DNA of 6,617 nucleotides from Treponema sp. GTDB lineage: Bacteria > Spirochaetota > Spirochaetia > Treponematales > Breznakiellaceae. This document shows positions 1 to 5,976 of the stretch, piece after piece. A model generated the notes under the pieces. It had not been told where the DNA came from. It did not search any database and was given only the letters and a program-made list of their open reading frames with translations. Made by a program: the position numbers and the translations under genes. The stretch is from NCBI GenBank assembly GCA_031257715.1, contig JAIROE010000075.1, positions 1-6,617 of the forward strand, given 5' to 3'. The first letter of the stretch is position 1. Each line of letters begins with the position of its first letter.

Positions 1-1
1 G

Positions 2-667
2 AAGGAGGGGGAGCTTCTGGAGATGATAGGGGCCCTCAACGCGGATGAAACGGTTCACGGCATCCTCGTTCAGCTTCCCCTCCCTTCCCATATACGCGAA
101 GGGGCGGTGATTGCCGCCATTGATCCGGCGAAGGATGTGGACGGTTTTCATCCGGTGTCGGCGGGGAACATGCTTTTGGGGGGGAAGGGGTTCCTTCCCT
201 GTACGCCGCACGGGGTGCTTCATCTGCTCCGCGAGGAGGGGATTCCCACGGACGGCGCCCGCGCGGTGATTCTGGGGCGGTCCAATATCGTGGGCAAGCC
301 CCTTGCCTGCCTTCTTTCCCGCCGGGATGTCAACGCCACGGTTACGCTCTGCCACACCGGGACGCGGGATCACGGCTTTTACACCAGGGAGGCGGACATT
401 CTTGTCGCCGCCGCCGGCCGGCCGGGTCTTGTCACGGCCGATATGGTGAAGGAAGGGGCCGCGGTGATAGACGTGGGGGTAAACCGCGTGGCGGACCCCG
501 GTTCGAAGAAGGGCTACCGTCTTTGCGGCGATGTGGATTACGGGCCGGTGTCCCGGAAGGCCGGCTGGATCACCCCGGTTCCCGGCGGGGTGGGGCCCAT
601 GACGGTCGCCATGCTGCTCCTTAATGTGGTCCAGGCGGCGGAAAACGCCATGGAGCGTCATGGTTGA
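2..667 (+). CDS. folD: Bifunctional methylenetetrahydrofolate dehydrogenase / methenyltetrahydrofolate cyclohydrolase, 5' end outside window
   Basis: FolD is a cytoplasmic enzyme that interconverts 5,10-methylene-THF, 5,10-methenyl-THF and 10-formyl-THF using NADP. The reading frame is open from base 2, so the internal ATG at 23 is not the start. By alignment from memory with the E. coli enzyme (about 288 residues), roughly 75 N-terminal residues are missing, including the catalytic Lys region. Family motifs are clear. ILVQLPLP holds the active-site Gln, DVDGFHP the substrate-binding Asp. GRSNIVGKP marks the nucleotide-binding domain, [12 protein letters not shown] follows, and [10 protein letters not shown] lies near the C terminus. 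The gene ends in TGA at 665-667, inside the start of folE2, so the two are probably translationally coupled. Nothing visible suggests the remaining part is defective. Confidence 0.97.
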   Translation, partial: KEGELLEMIGALNADETVHGILVQLPLPSHIREGAVIAAIDPAKDVDGFHPVSAGNMLLGGKGFLPCTPHGVLHLLREEGIPTDGARAVILGRSNIVGKPLACLLSRRDVNATVTLCHTGTRDHGFYTREADILVAAAGRPGLVTADMVKEGAAVIDVGVNRVADPGSKKGYRLCGDVDYGPVSRKAGWITPVPGGVGPMTVAMLLLNVVQAAENAMERHG

Positions 668-1448
668 CGTCCAGAACGAGGCCGACGGCCGCAACGTTCC
701 CCTTGCCAAAGTGGGGGTCAAGGGCCTTGAATACCCCATCCGTGTGCTGGACAGGGTGAACCGCGTTCAGCATACGGCGGCGAAAGTGGATCTGTACGCG
801 GACCTTCCCCGCCATTTCAAGGGGACTCACATGAGCCGCTTCATCGAGATTTTCCACCGGTACCGTGAGGATCTTTCCATGCCCCGTTTCCTTCAGATGC
901 TCAGGTGTATCCGGGGGGATCTGGAGGCGGAATCCGCCTTCGGCTCCATGACGTTCCCTTATTTTATGGAAAAGAACGCCCCTGTTTCGGGGCTTCCCGG
1001 CATGATGTCCTACGAGTGCCGTTATCAGGGCTGGGTGAGGGATTCCGCAAAAAGGCATTTCACCGTTTCGGTCTGTGTCCCGGTGACGACGGTCTGTCCC
1101 TGTTCGCGGGCGATAAGCGACAGGGGGGCGCATAATCAGCGGGGCATGGTCAGGGTGGAGGTGGAACTGGGCCCCTTCTTCTGGATCGAGGATATTATCG
1201 CCCTTGTGGAAAAATCGGCGTCAAGTCCCGTCTATTCGATCCTCAAGCGGGAGGACGAGAAGTTCGTGACCGAGCACGCCTATGACAATCCGAAGTTTGT
1301 TGAAGATTTGGCCAGGGATGTGTATATTGAGTTAAAAGGTATGGATGTTTTTCCCCGTTTCTCGGTGGAAGCGGAAAACTTTGAAAGCATCCACAACCAC
1401 AGCGCCTTTGCCTTTGCCGAATACGACAGGGAGGCTGGTCATGAATGA
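660..1448 (+). CDS. folE2: GTP cyclohydrolase I, type IB (FolE2)
   Basis: FolE2 converts GTP to 7,8-dihydroneopterin triphosphate, the first step of folate (and other pterin-derived) biosynthesis. It replaces the unrelated-sequence type IA enzyme FolE. The ATG at 660 is chosen because it gives the family N terminus [15 protein letters not shown]; a GGAG lies at 652-655. An upstream GTG at 624 would add 12 residues with no family likeness. The product is 262 residues, the usual family length. Visible signatures are GVKGLEYP (residues 19-26), KGTHMSRF (54-61), VCPCS (Cys146 and Cys148), GAHNQRG with His158, and [18 protein letters not shown] with Glu205. The CPCS Cys, the His and the Glu match the metal/active-site positions known for this family. 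The gene overlaps folD by 8 bases and the next gene by 8 bases. No Zur site can be sought because the operon promoter is outside the window. Confidence 0.96.
   Translation: MVDVQNEADGRNVPLAKVGVKGLEYPIRVLDRVNRVQHTAAKVDLYADLPRHFKGTHMSRFIEIFHRYREDLSMPRFLQMLRCIRGDLEAESAFGSMTFPYFMEKNAPVSGLPGMMSYECRYQGWVRDSAKRHFTVSVCVPVTTVCPCSRAISDRGAHNQRGMVRVEVELGPFFWIEDIIALVEKSASSPVYSILKREDEKFVTEHAYDNPKFVEDLARDVYIELKGMDVFPRFSVEAENFESIHNHSAFAFAEYDREAGHE
1428..1434 (+). promoter_or_regulatory. Ribosome-binding site deciding the start at 1441
   Basis: AGGGAGG lies 6 bases before the ATG at 1441, inside the end of folE2. It fixes the start of the small membrane protein, since the reading frame is open further upstream with another ATG at 1345 that lies wholly within folE2. 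Confidence 0.75.
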
Positions 1449-1815
1449 AATTGAGCCGTATCCGTCGTCAAAAACCCTGACAAAACGGGGGGTTACCGCG
1501 ATCTTTTCCCTGGCCGCCGGGGTTTTTCTTCTTATCATGAACGCGGTAGGCTCCCGTATTCCCGTTGTGGGCCCTATTCTGGGGGGGCTTATCGCGTTCA
1601 CGGGTGTTCTCGCCCTCCTTTCCAAAGATCCCGATAACAGGAAGCCCGGGCTTGTTCTTGCCGCCGCCGGCGCGCTGACGCTTCTTGCCAGGGCCAGAAA
1701 CCCCCGGATTATGTCCATAGCCGGAACGCTCCTTGGCATAGGGGCGGTGGGCTTTATCGTCTTCGGGCTGTGGAACGGCGTTAAATTCATGAGGGATCTT
1801 ATGAGGCGGTCATGA
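1441..1815 (+). CDS. Small four-helix membrane protein of unknown function
   Basis: I do not recognise a family. The product is 124 residues from the ATG at 1441, supported by AGGGAGG at 1428-1434. After a polar N terminus (residues 1-16) there are four hydrophobic stretches at about 17-35, 40-60, 69-84 and 91-111, followed by a basic tail ending KFMRDLMRRS. Basic residues sit at the N-terminal flank, in the 62-68 loop, at 84-89 and in the tail. It overlaps folE2 by 8 bases (ATGAATGA) and ends 13 bases before miaB, so it is co-transcribed with both. The gene contains a G7 run at 1581-1587. A transporter subunit, a DUF-type envelope protein or a stress membrane protein are all possible; the sequence alone does not choose among them. 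Confidence 0.85.
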   Translation: MNEIEPYPSSKTLTKRGVTAIFSLAAGVFLLIMNAVGSRIPVVGPILGGLIAFTGVLALLSKDPDNRKPGLVLAAAGALTLLARARNPRIMSIAGTLLGIGAVGFIVFGLWNGVKFMRDLMRRS

Positions 1816-1828
1816 GTGTTTTCCCGGT

Positions 1829-3178
1829 ATGACGTATTTCTTTGAAACCTACGGCTGTCAGATGAATGCCGCCGAATCGGCGGCGCTGGATCTTGTCTGC
1901 CGGGAGCGGGGCTGGGAGAAGGCCGTGAGCGGCGAAAGCGCCGATCTCGTGCTGCTTAACACCTGTTCCGTCCGCGAAACCGCCGAACGGCGGGTTTTGG
2001 GCAGATTGGCCCTGTATGCGAGCCTTAAAAAAAAACGGGCTTTTGTCCTTGTTGTTTCAGGCTGTATGGCCCAGCGTCTGGGCGGGAGCCTCAAGGAGCG
2101 GTTTTCCGTGGATCATGTGATGGGAACCCGTTCACGTTCCCTCTTTCCCCTGATCCTTGAAGCGGCCGAACGCGGGATGGGGGGGGAAGCGTCTTTGCTT
2201 CCTCCGCCCGGCGAGGAGCCGGTTTTTTCCTTTTCGTCCTCGCATCTTGAGGAGGGCAGTTTCCGCAGTTTTATTCCCATAATGCACGGCTGCAACAATT
2301 TCTGTTCCTATTGTATTGTTCCCTATGTCCGCGGGCCGGAAATTTCCCGTTCCCCCCGGGACATCATCAATGAAATGGGCCTTGTGGCGGAAAAAGGGGT
2401 CCGGGAAATAACCCTTCTCGGGCAGAATGTCAATTCGTACCGGTGGAAAGGCGGGGACGGTTTTCCCCCTGTGGATTTTCCCGGATTGCTGCGCCTCATT
2501 GCGGGGGAACTTGATCCGCGTAACCGGAGCCCCATACGGTGGGTCCGCTTTTTGTCGGCAAATCCGGGGGATTTCTCTCCGGAAACGATACGGATCATGG
2601 CGGAGCACGGGATCTTCTGCCGTCATATTCACCTGCCGGTTCAGCACGGTTCAAACCGGATCCTTAAGGCGATGAACAGGCGTTATACCAGGGAACAGTA
2701 CCTGTCGCTTGCCGGGGAAATCAGGCGGGCCATGCCGGAAATGACTTTTTCCACGGATATCCTTGTGGGTTTTCCCGGAGAAACGGAGGATGATCTTGAA
2801 GAAACCCTGAACCTTATGGGCGAAGTCCGTTTCCTGTACGCCTATATGTACCATTACAACCTCCGTGAAGGGACCGCGGCCTGTGATCTTCCCGGCCGTG
2901 TGGCGGAAGATGTCAAGCGGGAACGGCTTTCCCGGGTTATCGCCCTTCAGAAGAAACATACCGCCTTGCTCCTTAAAAGCCGTGTCGGCTTTCGGGAACG
3001 GGTACTTGTTGAAGGAATTTCCCGGAAAAATGCCGATGAATTAATAAGCCGTACTGAGCGTGATGAAATGGCGGCGGCTCCCGGCAAGGCTTCCCTGATA
3101 GGAACTTTTGCGGAGCTTACCCTGTCCGGCCTTGCGGGAAACACCTTCAGGGCGCGGGATCTTGTTTCCGTGGAATAA
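1829..3178 (+). CDS. miaB: tRNA-2-methylthio-N6-dimethylallyladenosine synthase (MiaB methylthiotransferase)
   Basis: MiaB adds a methylthio group to i6A37 of tRNAs reading UNN codons, using SAM and two 4Fe-4S clusters; it acts in the cytoplasm after MiaA. The 449-residue length is normal. Domain order is the N-terminal MTTase domain with cluster ligands Cys10 (YGCQMN), Cys46 (NTCSVRE) and Cys79 (SGCMAQ), then radical SAM with Cys155, Cys159 and Cys162 (GCNNFCSYC), then a C-terminal TRAM domain at about 380-449. YVRGPEISRS, HLPVQHGSNRIL and GFPGETEDD also fit. MiaB is preferred over RimO and MtaB because of IVPYVRG and the NLREGTAA stretch near residues 344-351. The TRAM segment reads RTERDEMAAAPG, with Ala where the family usually has bulkier hydrophobics. 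No Shine-Dalgarno lies close to the ATG, so coupling to the preceding gene is likely. The gene contains A9 and G8 tracts. Confidence 0.96.
   Translation: MTYFFETYGCQMNAAESAALDLVCRERGWEKAVSGESADLVLLNTCSVRETAERRVLGRLALYASLKKKRAFVLVVSGCMAQRLGGSLKERFSVDHVMGTRSRSLFPLILEAAERGMGGEASLLPPPGEEPVFSFSSSHLEEGSFRSFIPIMHGCNNFCSYCIVPYVRGPEISRSPRDIINEMGLVAEKGVREITLLGQNVNSYRWKGGDGFPPVDFPGLLRLIAGELDPRNRSPIRWVRFLSANPGDFSPETIRIMAEHGIFCRHIHLPVQHGSNRILKAMNRRYTREQYLSLAGEIRRAMPEMTFSTDILVGFPGETEDDLEETLNLMGEVRFLYAYMYHYNLREGTAACDLPGRVAEDVKRERLSRVIALQKKHTALLLKSRVGFRERVLVEGISRKNADELISRTERDEMAAAPGKASLIGTFAELTLSGLAGNTFRARDLVSVE
2027..2035 (+). repeat. A9 homopolymer tract inside miaB
   Basis: Nine consecutive A bases encode three Lys codons (residues 67-69) between the second and third cluster cysteines of MiaB. 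A one-base gain would reach a TGA at about 2160 and a one-base loss would also meet an early TGA. Slippage would therefore remove the radical SAM domain. Confidence 0.9.
2179..2186 (+). repeat. G8 homopolymer tract inside miaB
   Basis: Eight consecutive G bases lie in the linker before the radical SAM domain. G7 runs also occur at 178-184 (folD) and 1581-1587 (four-helix protein), so long G runs may partly reflect the GC-rich composition. Confidence 0.9.
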
Positions 3179-3182
3179 GGAG
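3177..3182 (+). promoter_or_regulatory. Ribosome-binding site of the LapA-domain gene
   Basis: AAGGAG overlaps the miaB stop codon and sits 6 bases before the ATG at 3189. It selects that start over the in-frame ATG at 3108, which lies inside miaB. Confidence 0.8.
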
Positions 3183-3188
3183 AATGAC

Positions 3189-3506
3189 ATGCCCTGGCGT
3201 TTAATTGGATTTATCGTTCTTTTTGGCGTATTTTTGGCGTTTATCACCCTCAATCTGGGAAATTCAAGCGATATTTCCTTCGGATTCAGGGTCTTTACCG
3301 GCGTGCCGGTGTACCTGACCGTCTTTGCCTCGTTTATTCTGGGGATGCTCTGTACCATTCCCGTCATGGTATCCATCAGGCTGAAAAAGAAAGGAAAGCT
3401 CAAGGCGGAAGGGAAACAGCCCTTCCCGGCGAAAAAGAAAGACGGGGGAGAAACAGGCAAACTTGAGGAATTACCCGGAGAAGACGGCCCCTATGGGATC
3501 GATTGA
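3189..3506 (+). CDS. LapA-domain (DUF1049-type) two-helix inner-membrane protein
   Basis: The 105-residue product from ATG 3189 has two membrane helices at about residues 4-22 and 41-62. They are joined by a short polar loop with the pattern of LapA/DUF1049 proteins: an Asn-containing end of helix 1, then SSDISFGFRVFTGVPV, then a helix containing FILGMLC. A Lys-rich cytoplasmic tail (about 64-105) follows. In E. coli LapA works with LapB and FtsH in controlling LpxC and hence lipopolysaccharide synthesis. That role is known for E. coli only; whether this organism makes lipopolysaccharide cannot be told from the window. The tail is longer and more charged than the core domain needs. The gene starts 11 bases after miaB and overlaps the SPOR-protein gene by 14 bases from its chosen ATG. 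Confidence 0.75.
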   Translation: MPWRLIGFIVLFGVFLAFITLNLGNSSDISFGFRVFTGVPVYLTVFASFILGMLCTIPVMVSIRLKKKGKLKAEGKQPFPAKKKDGGETGKLEELPGEDGPYGID

Positions 3507-4461
3507 CCGGTCTTTTGTTTTCAGTCTCGCGGCGGCGTTTCTGCTTGCGGCATCCCTCCCCGCATACGGGGAACAGGCCGGGGCGGGGGCCGAGATTCAA
3601 AACCTCAAAAAAACGGCGGAAAGGCCCGGCGCGCCGGCGGTGGAAAAACATGACGCGCTGGTACGCCTGGCCCGGCTGTACGAACTCCTGGGAGATTTTG
3701 AGGCCGCCGCCGAAACGTGGCTCGGGGCCGCCTCCGCCGAACCGGGGAAACTGGACGACGCTTCCCTGGTGAGGGGAGGGCGTTGTTTTGCCGCGATGGG
3801 GGAATGGGAGAAGGCCGAAGCCGCGATAGCGCCTGTGCTTCTGTCAAGCCGGGACGGCGGGGTATGTCTTGACGCCCGCTATCTGGGAGCCCGGATCGCC
3901 GCCTTCCGTTCCGGGGACACCTCCGTCCTCTGCTCCCTTTTGGAAGATCCCGGCTTTTCGGAAATGAAACCGGCCATTTATTACACGCTTTGGCGTCTTA
4001 CCGGCTCCGAAACCTGGAAGGCGCCCCTGCTTTCCGAATATTCCCGGAGCCCGGAAGGCCGCATCGCCGCGGGCGGAAGTGCCGTGGACATGAAGCCTTC
4101 CGCGTTGTGGCTTCTCCCCGCCGGCCTTGACCCGGTTTTCCCCGGCGGAGCAAAGCCCTCTTCGGCAGCCGGGACGCCCGGCATACAGGCCGCCGTTCCT
4201 GACGCGCGGGCTGCCGCTCCCGCCGCCGGGAAGGCGCTTCAAACCGGGCTTTTTGGAAGGGAAACGAATGCCGCCGCGATGAGGGACAGGCTCAGGGCCG
4301 CGGGCTTTTCACCTGTCATGGCGCGGCGTACCGTAAAAGGGCAGGAGTACTGGGCCGTTTATGTTCCCGCCGGGAACGATGTAAACGGAGCCATAGGGCG
4401 GCTCAAATCCGCGGGTTTCGACGCTTTCCCCGTGGATGTATCCGTGTTCGCGGAACTTTAA
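3493..4461 (+). CDS. Secreted TPR-like protein with C-terminal SPOR domain
   Basis: The ATG at 3493 gives 322 residues with a clean signal peptide: hydrophobic core about residues 7-22 and a likely signal peptidase I site after AYG (residue 26). No lipobox Cys is seen, so it is probably periplasmic. A TTG at 3463 in the same frame would add 10 residues before the signal; neither start has ideal Shine-Dalgarno spacing (GGAG at 3477-3480 is 12 bases from the ATG). Residues about 53-84 (LARLYELLGDFEAAAETW) and 86-118 resemble two TPR helix pairs, with a helical region to about 200. A Pro/Ala/Gly-rich linker (about 211-247) leads to a SPOR domain at about 249-320, recognised by LQTGLFGRETNAAAMRDRL, the KGQEYWAVYV strand and GRLKSAGFDAFPV. 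SPOR domains bind peptidoglycan lacking stem peptides at division sites, so a cell-wall role is inferred. Confidence 0.85.
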   Translation: MGSIDRSFVFSLAAAFLLAASLPAYGEQAGAGAEIQNLKKTAERPGAPAVEKHDALVRLARLYELLGDFEAAAETWLGAASAEPGKLDDASLVRGGRCFAAMGEWEKAEAAIAPVLLSSRDGGVCLDARYLGARIAAFRSGDTSVLCSLLEDPGFSEMKPAIYYTLWRLTGSETWKAPLLSEYSRSPEGRIAAGGSAVDMKPSALWLLPAGLDPVFPGGAKPSSAAGTPGIQAAVPDARAAAPAAGKALQTGLFGRETNAAAMRDRLRAAGFSPVMARRTVKGQEYWAVYVPAGNDVNGAIGRLKSAGFDAFPVDVSVFAEL

Positions 4462-4464
4462 CCG

Positions 4465-5976
4465 TCAATCGGCGGCGCGGGTCAGGGGAATGGCTCCTTC
4501 GCGGAGATCCTGTATGCCCATGGCCCCCAGGCGCACACGGAAGAGAACCATGGTATTGGCGGCCCGTCCGGCGCCTTCGACACGGAATATTTCCCGCGCC
4601 GTCCCGTCCGGCCCTTCTTCCCGCAGTTCCAGCAAATCCCTGTCATTCACCCTGAAAAAAACGTAACGCCCCCTTTTTACGCTTTCTCCGGCGCTGAGTT
4701 CGTACACGCCGCCCGGGGAAAACCGTATCTTCCCCATGGAACTGTCGTAGGTCTCGTCAATGTAGGGTATGACCGGCGAAGGTTCTTCTCCGCCTTTTTT
4801 CACCGCTCCCGCCCTCCGGTAAGAACCGTCCCAGGAGTTGTTCATCCCTATTTTAAGCCGTACATCCTCAAATACCCTGATCCGTATGCCGTTCAGGGAT
4901 TCAAGCTCTATATCCAGAAAACGCCTGAGGGTGGTAACCGAAATATTCCGGGATGCGATATACAGCCCGTAGCGGGTGGGGGTGGAATTCTGCCAGGTAA
5001 AGACCTGCTGGGTTTCATCGGCGAAGAAGATAAGCTCCCTGCCCTGGGGATCAAAATAGATGTACTGCCGGCTGTCCATGGTGCCGTCGGGGCTGACGTA
5101 GTACCACAGATCGTTGATAAACTCCTCAAAAACCCCCGGCGTACCGCTCAAAAGCTCCCGCAGCCTGCGCTGCTCAATCTGGGAACCGGGTATGCGGACC
5201 GTTCCGGTCTGCTCATACAAACCGTTGACAGGGTTAAATTCGTAATTTGTTTCAATCTGATCCAGTATGTTTTCCGACTCGTAATCCCGGCCGTACGCGG
5301 CGATACGGAAACTCCGGCCCTGGGCCATGCCAAGGTGATAGGCCTGGGGCCGTTCCGTTTCCAGAATGGAAATGGAGCCGTCTATACGGAGTTCGGCGAT
5401 TTTGATGAAGGGATCGCCGGGACGGTTTGCCTCCGCGGCCGGCCGGGCGGGTTTTCGGAAGATAGTCATGGTGTGCTCCCCAAGGCCGTTCATGCCCGTG
5501 AGGATCACGCATGTCCCCCGGTCGCCGACGAGATCCCTGGTGTAGAGCGAGACGGTCCCCGGTCTTGTGGCGGCGGCAGGGGCGTTCCAGAGCCTCTTGT
5601 ATGTCTTTTCCTTTTCGTCGTAATCAATATAGGTGATGTAAAGGGGGCTGTCTATTTCAAGAAGATTCCTGAACGTGACGATCTGTTCCTCGATCGTATC
5701 CCCGTCAAGATCCTGGGTAAGAACCGCGACGACAACTTCCCCGTCGTCCATGGCGGCTCTGGTTCCGGCGCCTTCCTCGTAGGACAAGAGATCCGCGGAG
5801 GCGGAATCCCCGGCATCGGCTCCGATTTCCCTCGGGATGATGATCCTCGTCCGGCGCTGTTCCCTGTTTTTCTGGGGGAAAACAAACCGGAACGGGCGGA
5901 AAATGAAGATCGCCGCCGCCGCTACGGCAAGACAGATCACAATGGCGGCGAACGCGCTGAAAAATCTTCTTGTCAT
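4465..5976 (-). CDS. Membrane-anchored protein of unknown function with two TxDLxGD (FG-GAP-like) motifs
   Basis: I do not recognise this 503-residue protein with confidence. It has a short basic N terminus (MTRR), one membrane segment at about residues 5-26, a basic stretch at 35-44, and a long extracytoplasmic portion. TQDLDGD (87-93) and TRDLVGD (146-152) are repeated 59 residues apart, each followed by beta-like sequence. The first copy has the D-x-D-x-D-x-x-x-E spacing (Asp89, Asp91, Asp93, Glu97) of calcium-binding FG-GAP/VCBS loops. The rest is rich in Tyr and predicted strand, with a compact beta-rich C-terminal region at about 414-486. No HExxH motif is present, so a pallilysin-like metalloprotease activity is not supported, although a treponemal pallilysin-related adhesin remains a low-confidence naming alternative. 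Its ATG overlaps the stop of the upstream DHH gene as ATGA. An AAGGA abuts the ATG too closely to act as a normal ribosome-binding site, so coupled translation is likely. Confidence 0.85.
   Translation of the reverse strand: MTRRFFSAFAAIVICLAVAAAAIFIFRPFRFVFPQKNREQRRTRIIIPREIGADAGDSASADLLSYEEGAGTRAAMDDGEVVVAVLTQDLDGDTIEEQIVTFRNLLEIDSPLYITYIDYDEKEKTYKRLWNAPAAATRPGTVSLYTRDLVGDRGTCVILTGMNGLGEHTMTIFRKPARPAAEANRPGDPFIKIAELRIDGSISILETERPQAYHLGMAQGRSFRIAAYGRDYESENILDQIETNYEFNPVNGLYEQTGTVRIPGSQIEQRRLRELLSGTPGVFEEFINDLWYYVSPDGTMDSRQYIYFDPQGRELIFFADETQQVFTWQNSTPTRYGLYIASRNISVTTLRRFLDIELESLNGIRIRVFEDVRLKIGMNNSWDGSYRRAGAVKKGGEEPSPVIPYIDETYDSSMGKIRFSPGGVYELSAGESVKRGRYVFFRVNDRDLLELREEGPDGTAREIFRVEGAGRAANTMVLFRVRLGAMGIQDLREGAIPLTRAAD

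Noticed and set aside
621..1133. Minus-strand open frame of 170 codons inside folE2.
   Set aside because: It is the shadow of a conserved enzyme gene, with no ribosome-binding site or motif that I can support.
2132..2647. Minus-strand open frame of 171 codons inside miaB.
   Set aside because: The sense strand carries the unmistakable radical SAM motif of MiaB; the antisense product has no recognisable motif.
4446..4459. Possible terminator hairpin GTTC-GCG-GAAC followed by TTT at the end of the SPOR gene.
   Set aside because: A four-base stem and three T bases are too weak for a credible intrinsic terminator, and the sequence is within coding DNA.
4494..4506. Small inverted repeat CTCC-TTCGC-GGAG just past the convergent stops.
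   Set aside because: The four-base stem has no T tract on either side and lies in the C-terminal coding region of the minus-strand gene.
4465..5976. Metalloprotease (pallilysin-like HExxH) function for the 503-residue protein.
   Set aside because: No HExxH motif occurs; the only His residues seen are in GEHTM and AYHLGM.
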